A stretch of DNA of 64,000 bases from Pantoea agglomerans (GCF_020149765.1 NZ_CP083808.1:62001-126000); one strand, 5' to 3'; counted from the first letter of the stretch, positions 52,129-61,656 are shown. A program made the numbers and translations. Notes: generated by a model from the sequence alone, not told the origin.

Positions 52129-53037
52129 ATGGATATAAATCAGTTGCGTTGCTTTGTGGTACTGGGTGATGAGCTTCACTTTGGCCGGGCAGCCCGAAAA
52201 CTTGAAATGATGCCTGCGTCACTCAGCCGATTCATAAAATTGCTGGAGGAAGATCTGGGGATAAGACTGCTGAACCGATCGACCAGAAATGTGTCGCTGA
52301 CGCCTGAAGGGGCAGCATTTTTGAATGAGGCAAAAACCGTGATTGCTGATTTTGATGCGCTGCGGCTGCGGTTCCGTAAAAAAACATCCTCGCAGAAAAG
52401 AACGCTGCGAATAGGCGCTATTGACAGCGCAGCCAGAGGGTTACTGCCAGAACTGATTAATCTTTTCGTCAGGCAGTTCCCTGATGCGGATATCCATATT
52501 ACTGAAGATAAAACGCACAGCCTAATCCCCCGGCTGCTCTCCGGATGGCTGGACGTGATCTTTGTACGACCTCCTGAACAGGTTGACGTAACGCTGACAA
52601 CGCGATTTATTGCGAATGAAACCTGCGTGCTGGCCGTTCCAGCTCATCACCGACTAGTGAAACATAGTGAAGTCAGTATTAATGATTTTCGTAATGAACC
52701 GGTAATCGTGCCGGAAAGGCGCACCCGGCCTCACAGTCACGATCTGACGATGAATGTTTTCAAAGCGGGCGGCTGCGTCCCCGTTATTGCGCAGTATGCT
52801 GAAGAGAAACAGACCATCCTGAGTTTTGTAGCCGCTGGTCTGGGCATTGCTCTGGTCCCTTCATCCTATAAGAATATGAATGCTGACGGCGTGAAATACC
52901 TTGCTCTCTCGCCGATGAAGAATGTGGAAGGGCTTCCGCTAAGTGTCATGTGGCATCAGGGAAATAATAATATTTTTGTTAAGGCTCTGCTGGATATACT
53001 TTCTGATAACATTGAAAAGCTTACTTATAACATGTAA
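52129..53037 (+). CDS. LysR-family regulator, divergent from the tartrate operon
   Basis: A 302-residue LysR regulator: HTH region MDINQLRCFVVLGDELHFGR with ARKLEMMPASLSRFIKLLEE (residues 1-58), then the effector-binding domain. ATG at 52129 has GGTGG 4 bases upstream; the frame is open 12 bases further but with a TTG. It is divergent from ttuB with a 128-base shared region, so it probably activates tartrate genes in response to tartrate, like TtuA of Agrobacterium. Confidence 0.88.
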   Translation: MDINQLRCFVVLGDELHFGRAARKLEMMPASLSRFIKLLEEDLGIRLLNRSTRNVSLTPEGAAFLNEAKTVIADFDALRLRFRKKTSSQKRTLRIGAIDSAARGLLPELINLFVRQFPDADIHITEDKTHSLIPRLLSGWLDVIFVRPPEQVDVTLTTRFIANETCVLAVPAHHRLVKHSEVSINDFRNEPVIVPERRTRPHSHDLTMNVFKAGGCVPVIAQYAEEKQTILSFVAAGLGIALVPSSYKNMNADGVKYLALSPMKNVEGLPLSVMWHQGNNNIFVKALLDILSDNIEKLTYNM

Positions 53038-53459
53038 CTGTTTACAGCACGCTGGAGACTGGCCGTCTATTTTCCCTGCGCATGCGTGCTGAAAAAATCG
53101 GCAGATTGTGGCTGGATATTATGTTGCTCATTTATAAGCGAAGGCAGAAGATAGCCGTAAAAAGAATCAGGGTGCATAAATTATATGAAACGTGTTCTTA
53201 TAAAAAACCTTTAAATACATGAAGTTATAAATAAATCTTAACACAAGCTACATACAATAAATTACTCAGGCCGCCATGAGCGAGTAATGGATATGCCTGC
53301 ATTAACCTGCTCCCCAATAATCAATGCAGCGCAGAGCTAGCAACGTCTGTTTCTGGCACAAAGCGGGCATGCATGTAGGGCAGGGGCCGCTTTGTGCGAA
53401 AGGTGGACGTAGCGGAGATATCAGAATACCGAGGGACTCTTTTTTGGGTGTTGGGCTTT
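53038..53459. other. Intergenic region with hairpin repeat
   Basis: AT-rich left part (53130-53260) without a gene; the right part carries hairpin repeat copy 5. Confidence 0.5.
53341..53410. repeat. Hairpin repeat copy 5 (full two-arm unit)
   Basis: Arm A: AACGTCTGTTTCTGGCAC then AAAGCGGGCATGCATG; arm B: GGGGCCGCTTTGTGCG then AAAGGTGGACGT. Some arm mismatches. Confidence 0.75.
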
Positions 53460-53696
53460 TTATTCCCATCCCATTTCTTTATAGGTCTTACTATCCTGTT
53501 CAGGAAAACCAGTTTGATATTCTCCCCAGTTACGGAACGCGTAATATTTTTTCATTGCTTCCAGATGGGAATCTGCTTCACATGTCCACACTAATCTGTA
53601 GTCCGGCTCTAGAAATTTACGAGCAGAGTCTCCCCTTGGACCGGCAAGACAAAACAGATCTAAACCATCTTCATTTGTCCATAGCTCATGCTTCAT
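53460..53696 (-). CDS. Small hypothetical protein
   Basis: A 78-residue soluble protein with conserved-looking blocks ELWTNEDGLDLFCLAGPRGD, LVWTCEADSHLEAMKKYY and YKEMGWE. The density of Trp, Tyr and Gly at regular positions and the compact length suggest a genuine conserved family, though I cannot name it. The ribosome binding site is poor (GGAAAAAAATT before ATG). It sits between hairpin repeat copies 5 and 6. Confidence 0.55.
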   Translation of the reverse strand: MKHELWTNEDGLDLFCLAGPRGDSARKFLEPDYRLVWTCEADSHLEAMKKYYAFRNWGEYQTGFPEQDSKTYKEMGWE

Positions 53697-53746
53697 AATT
53701 TTTTTCCATGAACTGCTTTCCCTAAATTAAGATATTGCGATGTTAT

Positions 53747-53777
53747 CAATGTCCGCTTCGTTGGCACGAAGCAAGCC
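53747..53777. repeat. Hairpin repeat copy 6 (partial)
   Basis: AATGTCCGCTTCGTTGGCAC then GAAGCAAGCCGAAAT: the left arm is conserved, the right arm eroded. Confidence 0.5.
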
Positions 53778-53952
53778 GAAATCAGGTTAATGTCCTTTAC
53801 GGAAATCGACTTCTTCATTAACTTTGTGCAAGAAGAATAAGCCTTAGATACGGGCTGCTTTTCGGTCAGCATAATGAAAATTATCATCAAACGCCTTAGC
53901 TGAGTACCATCCATTCGCAAGTGTATCGTCAGGCCAGAATAAGCGCGTGAGT

Positions 53953-55344
53953 TCAGGCTGCCGCCAGGCCTGTTTTACGTAACCGGCTCACGCTTAACAC
54001 TACTGATGCCGCAGAAGCGACGACAGCAATCCACAGAGCATAATGGACAGCCTGTCGTTCATTTATTGCCAGCAGAGCCCCCATGACAGCTGCACCGAGG
54101 CATTGCCCGAACGTCCGGACGATAGACAATACGCCCGATGCGTAGCTGGCATAGTCGCGGGATACGTTAGAGAGCATTTCCCGGTTGTTAGGGCTCTGGA
54201 AACAACCAAATCCGATGCCGCACCACAGGCTACGTAAACAGATATCCCATGCCGCAGGGCTGTCGGGCAGCGTGGCCAGCAAAATCAAACCCACAACAAA
54301 AAGAGCTAACCCAACGGTAGAAATCAGAGGCGCTGAAAATATGTCGGCCCAGCGGCCCGCATGAGAAGCTATTAACACAATGCCGATCGGCCAGGGCGTA
54401 AAGAGTAATGCCGAAACTACAGGGCTGTAGCCATACAGGTTCTGAAACAGAAATGGCAGCGCAATAAAGGTAATCCCCTGGCTCACAAAACAAGCCAGCG
54501 AAGTTAACGCGGCCAGGGTAAAGCGTCCATTTTTGAATATTACGGGGGGTAATAAAGGATGCTTTACCCGGCGGATCTGCCAGATAAAAGTTATGGCGCT
54601 GAACATCGCGAGCAGACTCCAGCTGACAGCCTCGACGCTGATGCGATGGTCTGAGGAGAAGCTGTTTGCCGCCATTACCATTGAGCCTAAAAGTATTGCA
54701 GAAAGCACAGCTCCTGGCGTATCGAACGGCGTTCTGTCGGACGCCGTTTTCCGTGGCAGCGACCTGAATACCAGCAACAGGGAAACGGTGCCGGGGAGCA
54801 CATTTATGGCGAACAACCATTTCCAGCTCATTATGTCCAGCACTGTGCCGCCAAGTACCGGCGCAATGGCCGACGCTGAAGCAATAAGCAGGGCATGTAG
54901 CCCAAGAATACGGCCAAGCAATCGCCCGGGGAAAACAGAACGCAGTATGGCCGGGGCAATGCTCAGGGTAGCTGCGCCGCCGATCCCCTGCATAATGCGC
55001 ATTCCGATGAGTATCTCCGGCGAACTGGCCAGCGCACAACCCAGTGATGTGAGCGTAAAGAGGGTAAGGCCTGAAAGAAACACGGGTCGGTAACCGACGC
55101 GTACTGCCAGCGCAGCGAAGATAGCCAGCGTCATGGCGGCGGAGAGCAGGTAACCGTTGGCGAACCAGACCGAGACATTCGCCGGTACCTGCATCGCTTT
55201 TGCCATAGATGGCAGGGCGATGTTGATCATCGTGCCGTCAAACACGCCCATCAGCGTCGTGGTCATCACGGCGGCCATAACGCGTGCACGCTCCTGTCCC
55301 GGCAGGCCTTCATCGCCCGGCTGATTTGAAAATAACGTAGTCAT
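53953..55344 (-). CDS. DHA2-family (14-TM) MFS drug exporter
   Basis: A 463-residue multidrug-exporter-like MFS protein with 14 hydrophobic segments. TM1 contains the DGTMINIALPSMAKAM signature of the QacA/EmrB family, and the antiporter motif C is present as ASAIAPVLGGTVLD (near residue 145). It probably exports toxic compounds by proton antiport. Transcribed divergently from a LysR gene over 123 bases; such pairs are usually regulator and target. AGGCATAAAG precedes the ATG. Confidence 0.88.
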   Translation of the reverse strand: MTTLFSNQPGDEGLPGQERARVMAAVMTTTLMGVFDGTMINIALPSMAKAMQVPANVSVWFANGYLLSAAMTLAIFAALAVRVGYRPVFLSGLTLFTLTSLGCALASSPEILIGMRIMQGIGGAATLSIAPAILRSVFPGRLLGRILGLHALLIASASAIAPVLGGTVLDIMSWKWLFAINVLPGTVSLLLVFRSLPRKTASDRTPFDTPGAVLSAILLGSMVMAANSFSSDHRISVEAVSWSLLAMFSAITFIWQIRRVKHPLLPPVIFKNGRFTLAALTSLACFVSQGITFIALPFLFQNLYGYSPVVSALLFTPWPIGIVLIASHAGRWADIFSAPLISTVGLALFVVGLILLATLPDSPAAWDICLRSLWCGIGFGCFQSPNNREMLSNVSRDYASYASGVLSIVRTFGQCLGAAVMGALLAINERQAVHYALWIAVVASAASVVLSVSRLRKTGLAAA

Positions 55345-55467
55345 CTTTATGCCTGTGAAAAGAGGAATACGAAAACTATAATCAGCAGCAGCTCAAGGCG
55401 GAAGATGCAACGTTTGCACTGTATAATTGCGTCTGACGCCATATCTGAATGGTTAGCAGGAACCAAA

Positions 55468-56370
55468 ATGTCCGATCCTGATTTTAACTTGCTTGTTGCG
55501 CTCGACTTCTTGCTGGCAGAAGCCAGCGTTGCGGGGGCGGCTCGACGCTTAAATCTGAGTACCTCAGCGATGAGCCGTACTCTCAGCAGGCTACGTGAGG
55601 TGACGGGGGATCCCATTCTGGTACGAGCGGGACGTAACATGGTGCTCACCCCCTGGGCTGAAGCAACCCGGGAGCGTGCCAGAAGCGCGGTCAATGAGGC
55701 GAGAGCGGTTCTTCAGCCCTCATCCGGGACGCTCAAAGTGGAAGACCTCGAACGGCTGTTCACCATCAGGGCCAATGATGGTTTTGTCGTGGCATTTGGC
55801 CCCATGCTGATTGCCGCCGTGGCCGAAGCGGCTCCAAATGTTTGCATACGCTTTGCACCGAAACCTGAAAAAACCTCTCGTTACCTTCGAGAAGGTTTGG
55901 TTGACCTGGAGATTGGCGTCCAGAGCAATATGGGGCCAGAAATTCGGGTGCAGAGACTCTTTCAGGATCGCTTTATTGGTGCGGTGCGCAAGGAGCATCC
56001 GCTGGCGTCACAGCCGGAAATAGGCGTTGAAGATTATATTGCCTGGGGACATGTGGTGGCGTCACCCGACGGGGTGTTACATGGTTTTGTCGATGATGCC
56101 CTGGCGGCGTCAGGCGTCACGCGCAAAGTGATGAGTGTGGTTCCGGGCTTTCCGACTGCGCTATCCGTCGCACTGGCCTCCGACCTTATCGCCATGGTTC
56201 CCGCGCTGTACTTGCGCAACCAGCAAATGTCAGAGAATTTACATCTCTTCGAATTGCCATTTAAAACCCGGAACATTGTGGTGTCGCAGATGTGGCACCC
56301 AAGAATGGAACAGGATCCCGGGCACCGCTGGCTTCGAGAGAAAATTTTAGAGGTGTGTCGGGTACCGTAA
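55468..56370 (+). CDS. LysR-family regulator, divergent from the DHA2 exporter
   Basis: A 300-residue NodD/LinR-like LysR regulator: MSDPDFNLLVALDFLLAEAS then the HTH SVAGAARRLNLSTSAMSRTL (residues 19-38), GDPILVRAGRNMVLTPWA, and the effector domain. ATG at 55468 has AGGAACC upstream; the longer frame from 55405 is not needed. Likely controls the exporter gene. Confidence 0.87.
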   Translation: MSDPDFNLLVALDFLLAEASVAGAARRLNLSTSAMSRTLSRLREVTGDPILVRAGRNMVLTPWAEATRERARSAVNEARAVLQPSSGTLKVEDLERLFTIRANDGFVVAFGPMLIAAVAEAAPNVCIRFAPKPEKTSRYLREGLVDLEIGVQSNMGPEIRVQRLFQDRFIGAVRKEHPLASQPEIGVEDYIAWGHVVASPDGVLHGFVDDALAASGVTRKVMSVVPGFPTALSVALASDLIAMVPALYLRNQQMSENLHLFELPFKTRNIVVSQMWHPRMEQDPGHRWLREKILEVCRVP

Positions 56371-56959
56371 TGTAATCCGACCCATTTCAACTAAGTTAAC
56401 CGGACTGTTATCACGGAAGTTTTAAGACACACGGGACGGTCTCCGGCACGCGTTATTGAGATTCTGCGGCTGATGTTTGCCAGAGGCAAAATCGAAAATA
56501 CGAATCATCCCCTTTCTGTCATGGCAGGGGAAAGAGGCTCCCCGGATGTTGCCATTATGCGTAAGCATTTCGCCGTACTATGCATCTTTCTCTCAGGGAT
56601 ACGAGAGGGGATGGGGCAAATGAAAACAGCTCTCCAGATAGTTAATGAATTCCGGCGGTAGCCGCTCCAGCTAAAATAGACTCGGTTGAATGGCATGTCC
56701 TGCTTCTGATAACACAAAGCAACGCTAGCTACGTCCGTTCCTGACACAGAGCGGACATGCACGAAGGGCAAGGTCCGCTTTGAGCGAAAAGCGGACGTTT
56801 TACCATTTGTCAGCCTGGTACTGGTAATAAATTTCTTAACGCTACAGATATACAGCTGGATTAAGCAGGATCTTCAGCAGACGCACTTCTGTTTGTTAAA
56901 AACATTTGTCTTTGTTGAAATAAACGACATTATATTCCTTTAAGTTAAAAGGATTTTTT
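56371..56959. other. Intergenic region with hairpin repeat
   Basis: Short frames only (one of 62 codons at 56473 looks non-coding). Hairpin repeat copy 7 lies at 56728, and the AT-rich end (56870-56955) should hold the promoter of the DJ-1/PfpI gene. Confidence 0.5.
56728..56800. repeat. Hairpin repeat copy 7 (full two-arm unit)
   Basis: Arm A: TACGTCCGTTCCTGACACAG then AGCGGACATGCACG; arm B: AAGGTCCGCTTTGAGCG then AAAAGCGGACGTTT. Both arms pair well; this is the clearest full copy. Confidence 0.8.
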
Positions 56960-57655
56960 ATGAGCGATTCTGCATGCATATCAATAGGGCTGGTCCTGTT
57001 TCCGGCTCTTACTCAGCTTGATCTTACCGGCCCTTATGAAGTTTTTGTAAGAGCGCCAGACACAAAGGTTCACCTTATCTGGAAGAACCTGGATCTTGTC
57101 GTTTCTGATCGTGGTATGGCGATACAGCCAACGACCACATTTAACACCTGTCCAAAACTGGATGTAATTTGCGTTCCGGGTGGCCCCGGGCAGATAAACC
57201 TGATGGAGGACGAAGAGGTCCTTTCGTTTATCCGTACCCAAAGTCAGGAAGCCAGGCTTGTGACTTCGGTATGCACTGGGTCGCTTGTTTTAGGCGCAGC
57301 AGGGCTTTTGAAGGGATACAAAGCCACTACGCATTGGGCCTCTCTGGAGCAGCTCGCTTTGTTGGGTGCAGAGCCAGTCAGTGAGCGCGTGGTTCGTGAC
57401 CGCAACCGTATAACGGGCGCAGGCGTGACTTCAGGTATTGATTTTGCTCTCACTGTCGTATCAGAAATATATGGCAGTGATATTGCTCAGAATATTCAGC
57501 TGCATATGGAATATGATCCCGCACCTCCTTTTACCTGCGGCTCACCCCATACAGCATCTGAAGAGCAGTTAAAAAAAGCACAGGAGCAAGCTGCGCCATT
57601 TATTGAAAAGAGGCGGCAGGCTACTTTGAAAGCAGCAGCCAGACTGCAGAAATAA
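56960..57655 (+). CDS. DJ-1/PfpI-family protein, isonitrile hydratase-like
   Basis: A 231-residue class I glutamine amidotransferase-like protein. The nucleophile elbow is VTSVCTGSLVLGAAGLL with Cys105; QLDLTGPYEVF near residue 19 corresponds to the acidic residue of isonitrile hydratase (InhA). THW and GVTSGIDFAL are also conserved in that group. Isonitrile hydratases convert isonitriles to N-formamides. AAGGA lies 6 bases before the ATG. The last 30 residues are a charged helix (EQLKKAQEQAAPFIEKRRQA). Confidence 0.83.
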   Translation: MSDSACISIGLVLFPALTQLDLTGPYEVFVRAPDTKVHLIWKNLDLVVSDRGMAIQPTTTFNTCPKLDVICVPGGPGQINLMEDEEVLSFIRTQSQEARLVTSVCTGSLVLGAAGLLKGYKATTHWASLEQLALLGAEPVSERVVRDRNRITGAGVTSGIDFALTVVSEIYGSDIAQNIQLHMEYDPAPPFTCGSPHTASEEQLKKAQEQAAPFIEKRRQATLKAAARLQK

Positions 57656-57667
57656 GGGCTCAGTTGG

Positions 57668-57726
57668 GGAGGGCTTTCTGGCACAGAGCGGACTGATATG
57701 AAGCTCAGGTCCGCTATGAGCTGCCC
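57668..57726. repeat. Hairpin repeat copy 8
   Basis: Arm A partly lost: GGCTTTCTGGCACAGAGCGG then ACTGATATG; arm B: AGGTCCGCTATGAGCTGCCC. It lies directly after the DJ-1/PfpI gene stop. Confidence 0.7.
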
Positions 57727-57832
57727 TTATTGTATAAAACATGTAGCTAATTTACAGTGAAGCCATTGATTGACAAGTGAGTGAAATCAGGCAAGTAGCA
57801 AATGAAAAAAAACTTCGGCAGGACAACAAATA

Positions 57833-58714
57833 ATGTTATTAAATAATAAAAACCTATTTATTACTCTCTTATCCCTCTGCACATTTCAGACTTATGCAGC
57901 TCAATGCACTGCGGAAATCCTCGCTAAAAACAAACTGAACAATTTCATCCTTGTGAGCCAGCAGACAAGAAGTGGAATTCCCAAATCTGTATCAATCACT
58001 ACTGAAAGTCCAGATGGGTATCTCCACACGTCGGTTCAAAGCAACTTCACTCAATGCGGTGAGCTAATTAGTGGCCGTATGGAAGAGGTCAAAACCTCCC
58101 CAGGCCAGAAAACAGTTTTCACGGCAACCACTGTCATTCAGTTGAATAAAACCGAATTCGGGTGGCGCATCCAGCTGAACTCAAACGGGGCCATAGCCGA
58201 TAAAAACAGTCAGAAAACCACGCCGGTCTTTCGGCAGACTCTTGAGGGAATCTACCAGCTTAACGATAAAGGAATTATCAGCCGTGCGGTTAGTCATTCG
58301 GTTATCGCGGCCACAAAACCGGAAGATAAAGACAAAACCGCAGTGAGCACAGTCGACTACGCCTTTAATTCATCAGGACTACTGGCAAGTGCGGCAAGTA
58401 AAGGAAGTATGGCGATAGATAATTATACGATTGTATATAGTTATGATGCCAATCATCGGCTGATCAAAACGCAATCACCCTCAACCATAGAAGAGTATGG
58501 CTATGATAACGAGGGCCGTGAATTGACCATGAGCAAGACCCAGACCTATTTCACCATCGAAAAAAAGCTGGCCACCTGCGAGGAATGGAACTCACATGGA
58601 GAATGCACTCGCGCTAATTTGGATATCACGATCACCCCTATTGATCGTACAGATAAACAGTATATGGAAAAACATAACGCCGTAATGACGGCGAAATATG
58701 AATACTGGAACTGA
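57833..58714 (+). CDS. Secreted hypothetical protein
   Basis: A 293-residue protein with a signal peptide (MLLNNKNLFITLLSLCTFQT then YAAQC). The mature part is beta-rich, and the region near residues 205-235 (IVYSYDANHRLIKTQSPSTI then EEYGYDNEGREL) resembles YD/RHS-type repeats. Cysteines occur at about residues 25, 75, 257 and 266. AGGACAACAAATA precedes the ATG. The protein probably faces the periplasm or outside; function unknown. AT-richer than the left half of the window, in line with an accessory gene. Confidence 0.65.
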   Translation: MLLNNKNLFITLLSLCTFQTYAAQCTAEILAKNKLNNFILVSQQTRSGIPKSVSITTESPDGYLHTSVQSNFTQCGELISGRMEEVKTSPGQKTVFTATTVIQLNKTEFGWRIQLNSNGAIADKNSQKTTPVFRQTLEGIYQLNDKGIISRAVSHSVIAATKPEDKDKTAVSTVDYAFNSSGLLASAASKGSMAIDNYTIVYSYDANHRLIKTQSPSTIEEYGYDNEGRELTMSKTQTYFTIEKKLATCEEWNSHGECTRANLDITITPIDRTDKQYMEKHNAVMTAKYEYWN

Positions 58715-59065
58715 ACCGCCCCAGCATGGCCTGGTAAATGGCCTGCTCCCCGTTAATAATCCGACATAATTTCAGCCATGTCCGCTTCTGGCACCATGTG
58801 GACATCTGCAGCACCCACTATCCGCAGTGGGTAAAGAGCACCGCTCAGCGCTGCCTGGTCATTGACTGACTGATTTTCTCCGGTCTCCGTTAACAGCAGC
58901 CTGATTCAGGGAGTGGCCCGACCGCATAGGAAAAATCTGCTTTTTTAGGGCCGTTATAAAACTGACATACAGGCCGTGTAATGTCACTTCGCTGGGACTC
59001 AGCTACAAAGATTTGCGATACAGATGATACTTTCCTCTACAGAACGTATTTCCTAAAGGTGAATC
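58715..59065. other. Intergenic region with hairpin repeat
   Basis: No gene. Hairpin repeat copy 9 at 58777; the promoter of the next gene should lie in 58960-59040. Confidence 0.45.
58777..58835. repeat. Hairpin repeat copy 9
   Basis: Arm A: CATGTCCGCTTCTGGCACC then ATGTGGACATCTGC; arm B is degraded (CACCCACTATCCGCAGTGGG), itself a hairpin. Confidence 0.65.
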
Positions 59066-59344
59066 ATGAATATGCTCTCAACAAAATCGGTCCTAAAGAC
59101 AGCAGCCTTGGCGCTTACTGCGTTTTTATTAAATCAGGGTACAGCACTGGCTGAAACCGCTGCAGCATCTACGCAGACCATCAACAACAGTACGGTTTCA
59201 CAGCTGAAGAGTGTGGCGCACGGTAACGACAACCTCATTCTGGCCAGTGGGAAAGGCCTGGCGAGTGGCCTGCGCATCAACTCTGCCTGCGACGATGACG
59301 GCAGTCCGTGCCCACATGATGACACCACTGATGATGCATCATAA
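59066..59344 (+). CDS. Small secreted protein
   Basis: A 92-residue protein with a signal peptide (residues 1-29, ending ALAE). The mature part is Ser/Thr/Asn-rich and ends in an acidic tail with two cysteines (NSACDDDGSPCPHDDTTDDA). A possible disulfide or metal-binding tail; family not recognised. AAGGTGAATC precedes the ATG at 59066; MLSTKS at 59072 is an alternative start. Followed by a strong terminator, which supports a real transcription unit. Confidence 0.6.
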   Translation: MNMLSTKSVLKTAALALTAFLLNQGTALAETAAASTQTINNSTVSQLKSVAHGNDNLILASGKGLASGLRINSACDDDGSPCPHDDTTDDAS

Positions 59345-59384
59345 GTGATAAAAAACCGGCGGTGTCCTGCAGACTCCGGCCTAA

Positions 59385-59416
59385 AAAAAACCGCCTTACT
59401 TACGGCGGTTTTTTAT
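59385..59416 (+). terminator. Rho-independent terminator
   Basis: Stem AAAAAACCGCC / GGCGGTTTTTT with an 8-base loop; T-run on the + strand. Ends the small secreted protein gene. Confidence 0.9.
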
Positions 59417-59578
59417 TTTGACCGGCGCAGATCGTTATTCAAAACTCAGGCCAGTAACGCCATCTTCTGGCACGCTAAGCACGAGCCAATTGCGCTGAAG
59501 TTCCGCTTTCAGCAAGACGCGGTCGTGTCATACCAGAGCGAACGCTCAACAAACTAAACGCTATCAGAAGGAAACGTT

Positions 59579-60028
59579 ATGCGTACTCGCCCATCATCCC
59601 GGTTAATCATTCTTTCACCCGAAAACGATGTTCTGCTGTTTAATTTTGTTCATAAAAATGATGCCTTAAGCGGCATGTCATACTGGGCGACGCCTGGCGG
59701 TGGGCTTGAGCTGAATGAATCCTTTGAGCAGGCCGCACTACGTGAGCTGCAGGAAGAAACCGGGCTAAAAAGAGATTCTGCTGGCGCGGCGGTGGCATCC
59801 CGAACATTCCCCATGAAGCTGCCTGATGGGGAAACCGTTCTTGCTGAAGAGCGTTTTTTTAAAATCGAGACGGAAAAGAGCGATATCGACTGCTCGGGAT
59901 GGAGTAATAATGAAAAAAGCGTTATTCAAAATTATCACTGGTGGACATTAGAAGAACTCAGAGAGACTGACCAGACTATCTTTCCCCACGATTTAATCAT
60001 CGACATACTCAGCGGAAATTTGGTCTGA
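59579..60028 (+). CDS. Nudix hydrolase
   Basis: A 149-residue Nudix enzyme. The Nudix box G-x5-E-x7-REUxEExGU is complete at residues 41-63 (GGLELNE, then RELQEETGL). Members hydrolyse nucleoside diphosphate derivatives using Mg2+. Short N-terminal strand region (RPSSRLIILSPENDVLLFNF) typical of MutT-like enzymes. AAGGAAAC lies upstream of the ATG. Specificity cannot be read from sequence. Confidence 0.87.
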   Translation: MRTRPSSRLIILSPENDVLLFNFVHKNDALSGMSYWATPGGGLELNESFEQAALRELQEETGLKRDSAGAAVASRTFPMKLPDGETVLAEERFFKIETEKSDIDCSGWSNNEKSVIQNYHWWTLEELRETDQTIFPHDLIIDILSGNLV

Positions 60029-60270
60029 ACATTCAGGATAAAGTGTACAGGCGAATGAAGACGCCAGGACTGACACCTGAATAGCGCATGCCACGGCGAT
60101 TCAAATACCATTTCGAACAGCCGTACCTGGATGCTACATCCTGGATAGTGATTTTTCGGGCAACATTTTCTCTTATCCAGGACGCAGGCCTTTTAAAAAC
60201 AGGACATCAGGCAACACAGACGGAATATCCATTGCCTTATCACTCCAGGAGCCTGCGCCGGTCAGCGCTG

Positions 60271-60363
60271 TCAGGAGACATAAAGTACATATGCGAGCAG
60301 GTGCACCACGGCGCTCAGCAGCAGGACGTTGATAAGCGAGAACAGGTGCTTTTGAGAATGCAT
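60271..60363 (-). CDS. 30-residue membrane peptide downstream of mipA
   Basis: MHSQKHLFSLINVLLLSAVV then HLLAYVLYVS: a single hydrophobic helix. AGGAG lies 2 bases before the ATG and the frame begins 17 bases after the MipA gene stop, so the two may be one transcript. Small single-TM proteins like this often modulate larger membrane proteins. The evidence is limited to its start signals, hydrophobicity and position. Confidence 0.45.
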   Translation of the reverse strand: MHSQKHLFSLINVLLLSAVVHLLAYVLYVS

Positions 60364-60380
60364 CACTCCTGCCTCCTGTC

Positions 60381-61163
60381 TCAGAATGTATAGGTAAAAC
60401 CAACCATGCCCGTTGCTTCATTGCGCCGCGAGACTATCGGACTCTCTGCCGCATGATCGCCCAGCCACGTATAGCCTGCGCTTACGAGCGTGCCCCAGTG
60501 CGGATCAAACTGATGGCTCCACGTCACTGAGGTGTCAACGCCGTAAAACCCGCCGGGTGCGTTATAGCCTGTAAAGCGGCTGCGTCTGCTCTGCACATCG
60601 CTGACGCCATACCAGGTGTTCATGTAGCGTGCGTCGCCAAACAGGGCCGCGGTCTGGAGCGCAACGGTATCGCTTTCACTCTGTAGTGGAACCAGCGTGA
60701 CGGAGGCCTGATAACTTACCCCCTGATCATCGCTGAGCGGCAGGACTGCTTTTCCTTCCGCGCTAAACCAGGGCGTAACCTGCCAGCCGACGGCCAGCGC
60801 CGTGTTAACGGTGGCCCTGATTTTCCCCATGCCTTTTAACCGGCTGGCACCGTCGCGCCAGTCCGAATCTTTGTCATCCCGGCCGAGGTTGTAGCCCAGC
60901 GAGTGCTCCAGATAGAGCCCGTTGTCGCTCTGCAGGTCATAACCGATACCTTTCTGGGCGTCCGCAAATAAGGCACCCTCTCTGGCCTGAAAGATCGGTA
61001 CCGCCTGAACGCGGGTCTTGTCTGAGCCACTGTATCGGGGCGCATACTGCGCGCCGGCGCCGATTGTCACGCCATTCTGCGCATCGCTGCTGTCAGCCCG
61101 GGCTGCCGCTGAGGCCGTCAGGGCCAGACCGGCCATGTACATCAGCATTTTTCTGGTTGTCAT
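60381..61163 (-). CDS. MipA/OmpV-family outer membrane protein
   Basis: A 260-residue beta-barrel outer membrane protein of the MipA/OmpV family: signal peptide residues 1-23, then GVTIGAGAQYAPRYSGSDKT (the conserved N-terminal strand), YLEHSLGYNLGRD, and the C-terminal GMVGFTYTF ending in Phe for BAM recognition. MipA interacts with murein enzymes in E. coli; OmpV-type members also carry solutes and respond to two-component systems. A decayed response regulator gene lies just upstream. Confidence 0.9.
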   Translation of the reverse strand: MTTRKMLMYMAGLALTASAAARADSSDAQNGVTIGAGAQYAPRYSGSDKTRVQAVPIFQAREGALFADAQKGIGYDLQSDNGLYLEHSLGYNLGRDDKDSDWRDGASRLKGMGKIRATVNTALAVGWQVTPWFSAEGKAVLPLSDDQGVSYQASVTLVPLQSESDTVALQTAALFGDARYMNTWYGVSDVQSRRSRFTGYNAPGGFYGVDTSVTWSHQFDPHWGTLVSAGYTWLGDHAAESPIVSRRNEATGMVGFTYTF

Positions 61164-61281
61164 TGTGTCACCTCGTTATCCGTCTGTTATTCGCCCCTTG
61201 CCCGGGCGATCGCCTCGCGAATCTGGAGTCTCCCGTAGCTGTGTCAATAAACAGCCAGGGATTTATGAAGAAACTGTCAAG

Positions 61282-61508
61282 GTGATCCATGCAGAGCAAA
61301 ATTTTCTGATTGTTAAGGATGAGGCTGACGCAACAGCGAGGTTCCCGCGATTAGGATGGCGGCCATGGGTAACAGACTCGATCGCATCGGCGCACTACGC
61401 TATGGGGCGGATGATTACGTGGTTAAGCCTTATCCCCCTGGAGAGATGGTCGCTTGCGTGCAGGCCGTGCTGCGTCGCAGCACAGGCAGGAGCCCGCTGC
61501 AGGGGTGA
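61282..61508 (+). pseudogene. Response-regulator receiver remnant
   Basis: Two frames carry the ends of a CheY-like receiver domain. The first is NFLIVKDEADATAR (start of the domain); the second is RIGALRYGADDYVVKPYPPG then EMVACVQAVLRRST (end of the domain, with the conserved Lys of KPY). The middle, including the phosphorylation site, and the DNA-binding domain are missing. The style is that of OmpR/AdeR-type regulators that control RND pumps, which fits the RND adaptor gene at 63335. Confidence 0.7.
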
Positions 61509-61656
61509 GCCTTGCCGTTCGCCATCAGACCCTGGCCAGCAGGCCCGAACCCCGGAGGGATTCGGCGGAGCTTACCGGCTCTGCCGGTTAGCACAGTAGG
61601 TTTCGACGACCCGGCAACGCCGGGGAGCCGGAGGGGGCCATAAGGTTTTTGATACT

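Noticed and set aside
53693..53920. 75-codon - strand frame
   Set aside because: Overlaps hairpin repeat copy 6 and has no ribosome binding site or recognisable character.
56473..56661. 62-codon + strand frame
   Set aside because: No start signal, composition not protein-like, no neighbours supporting it.
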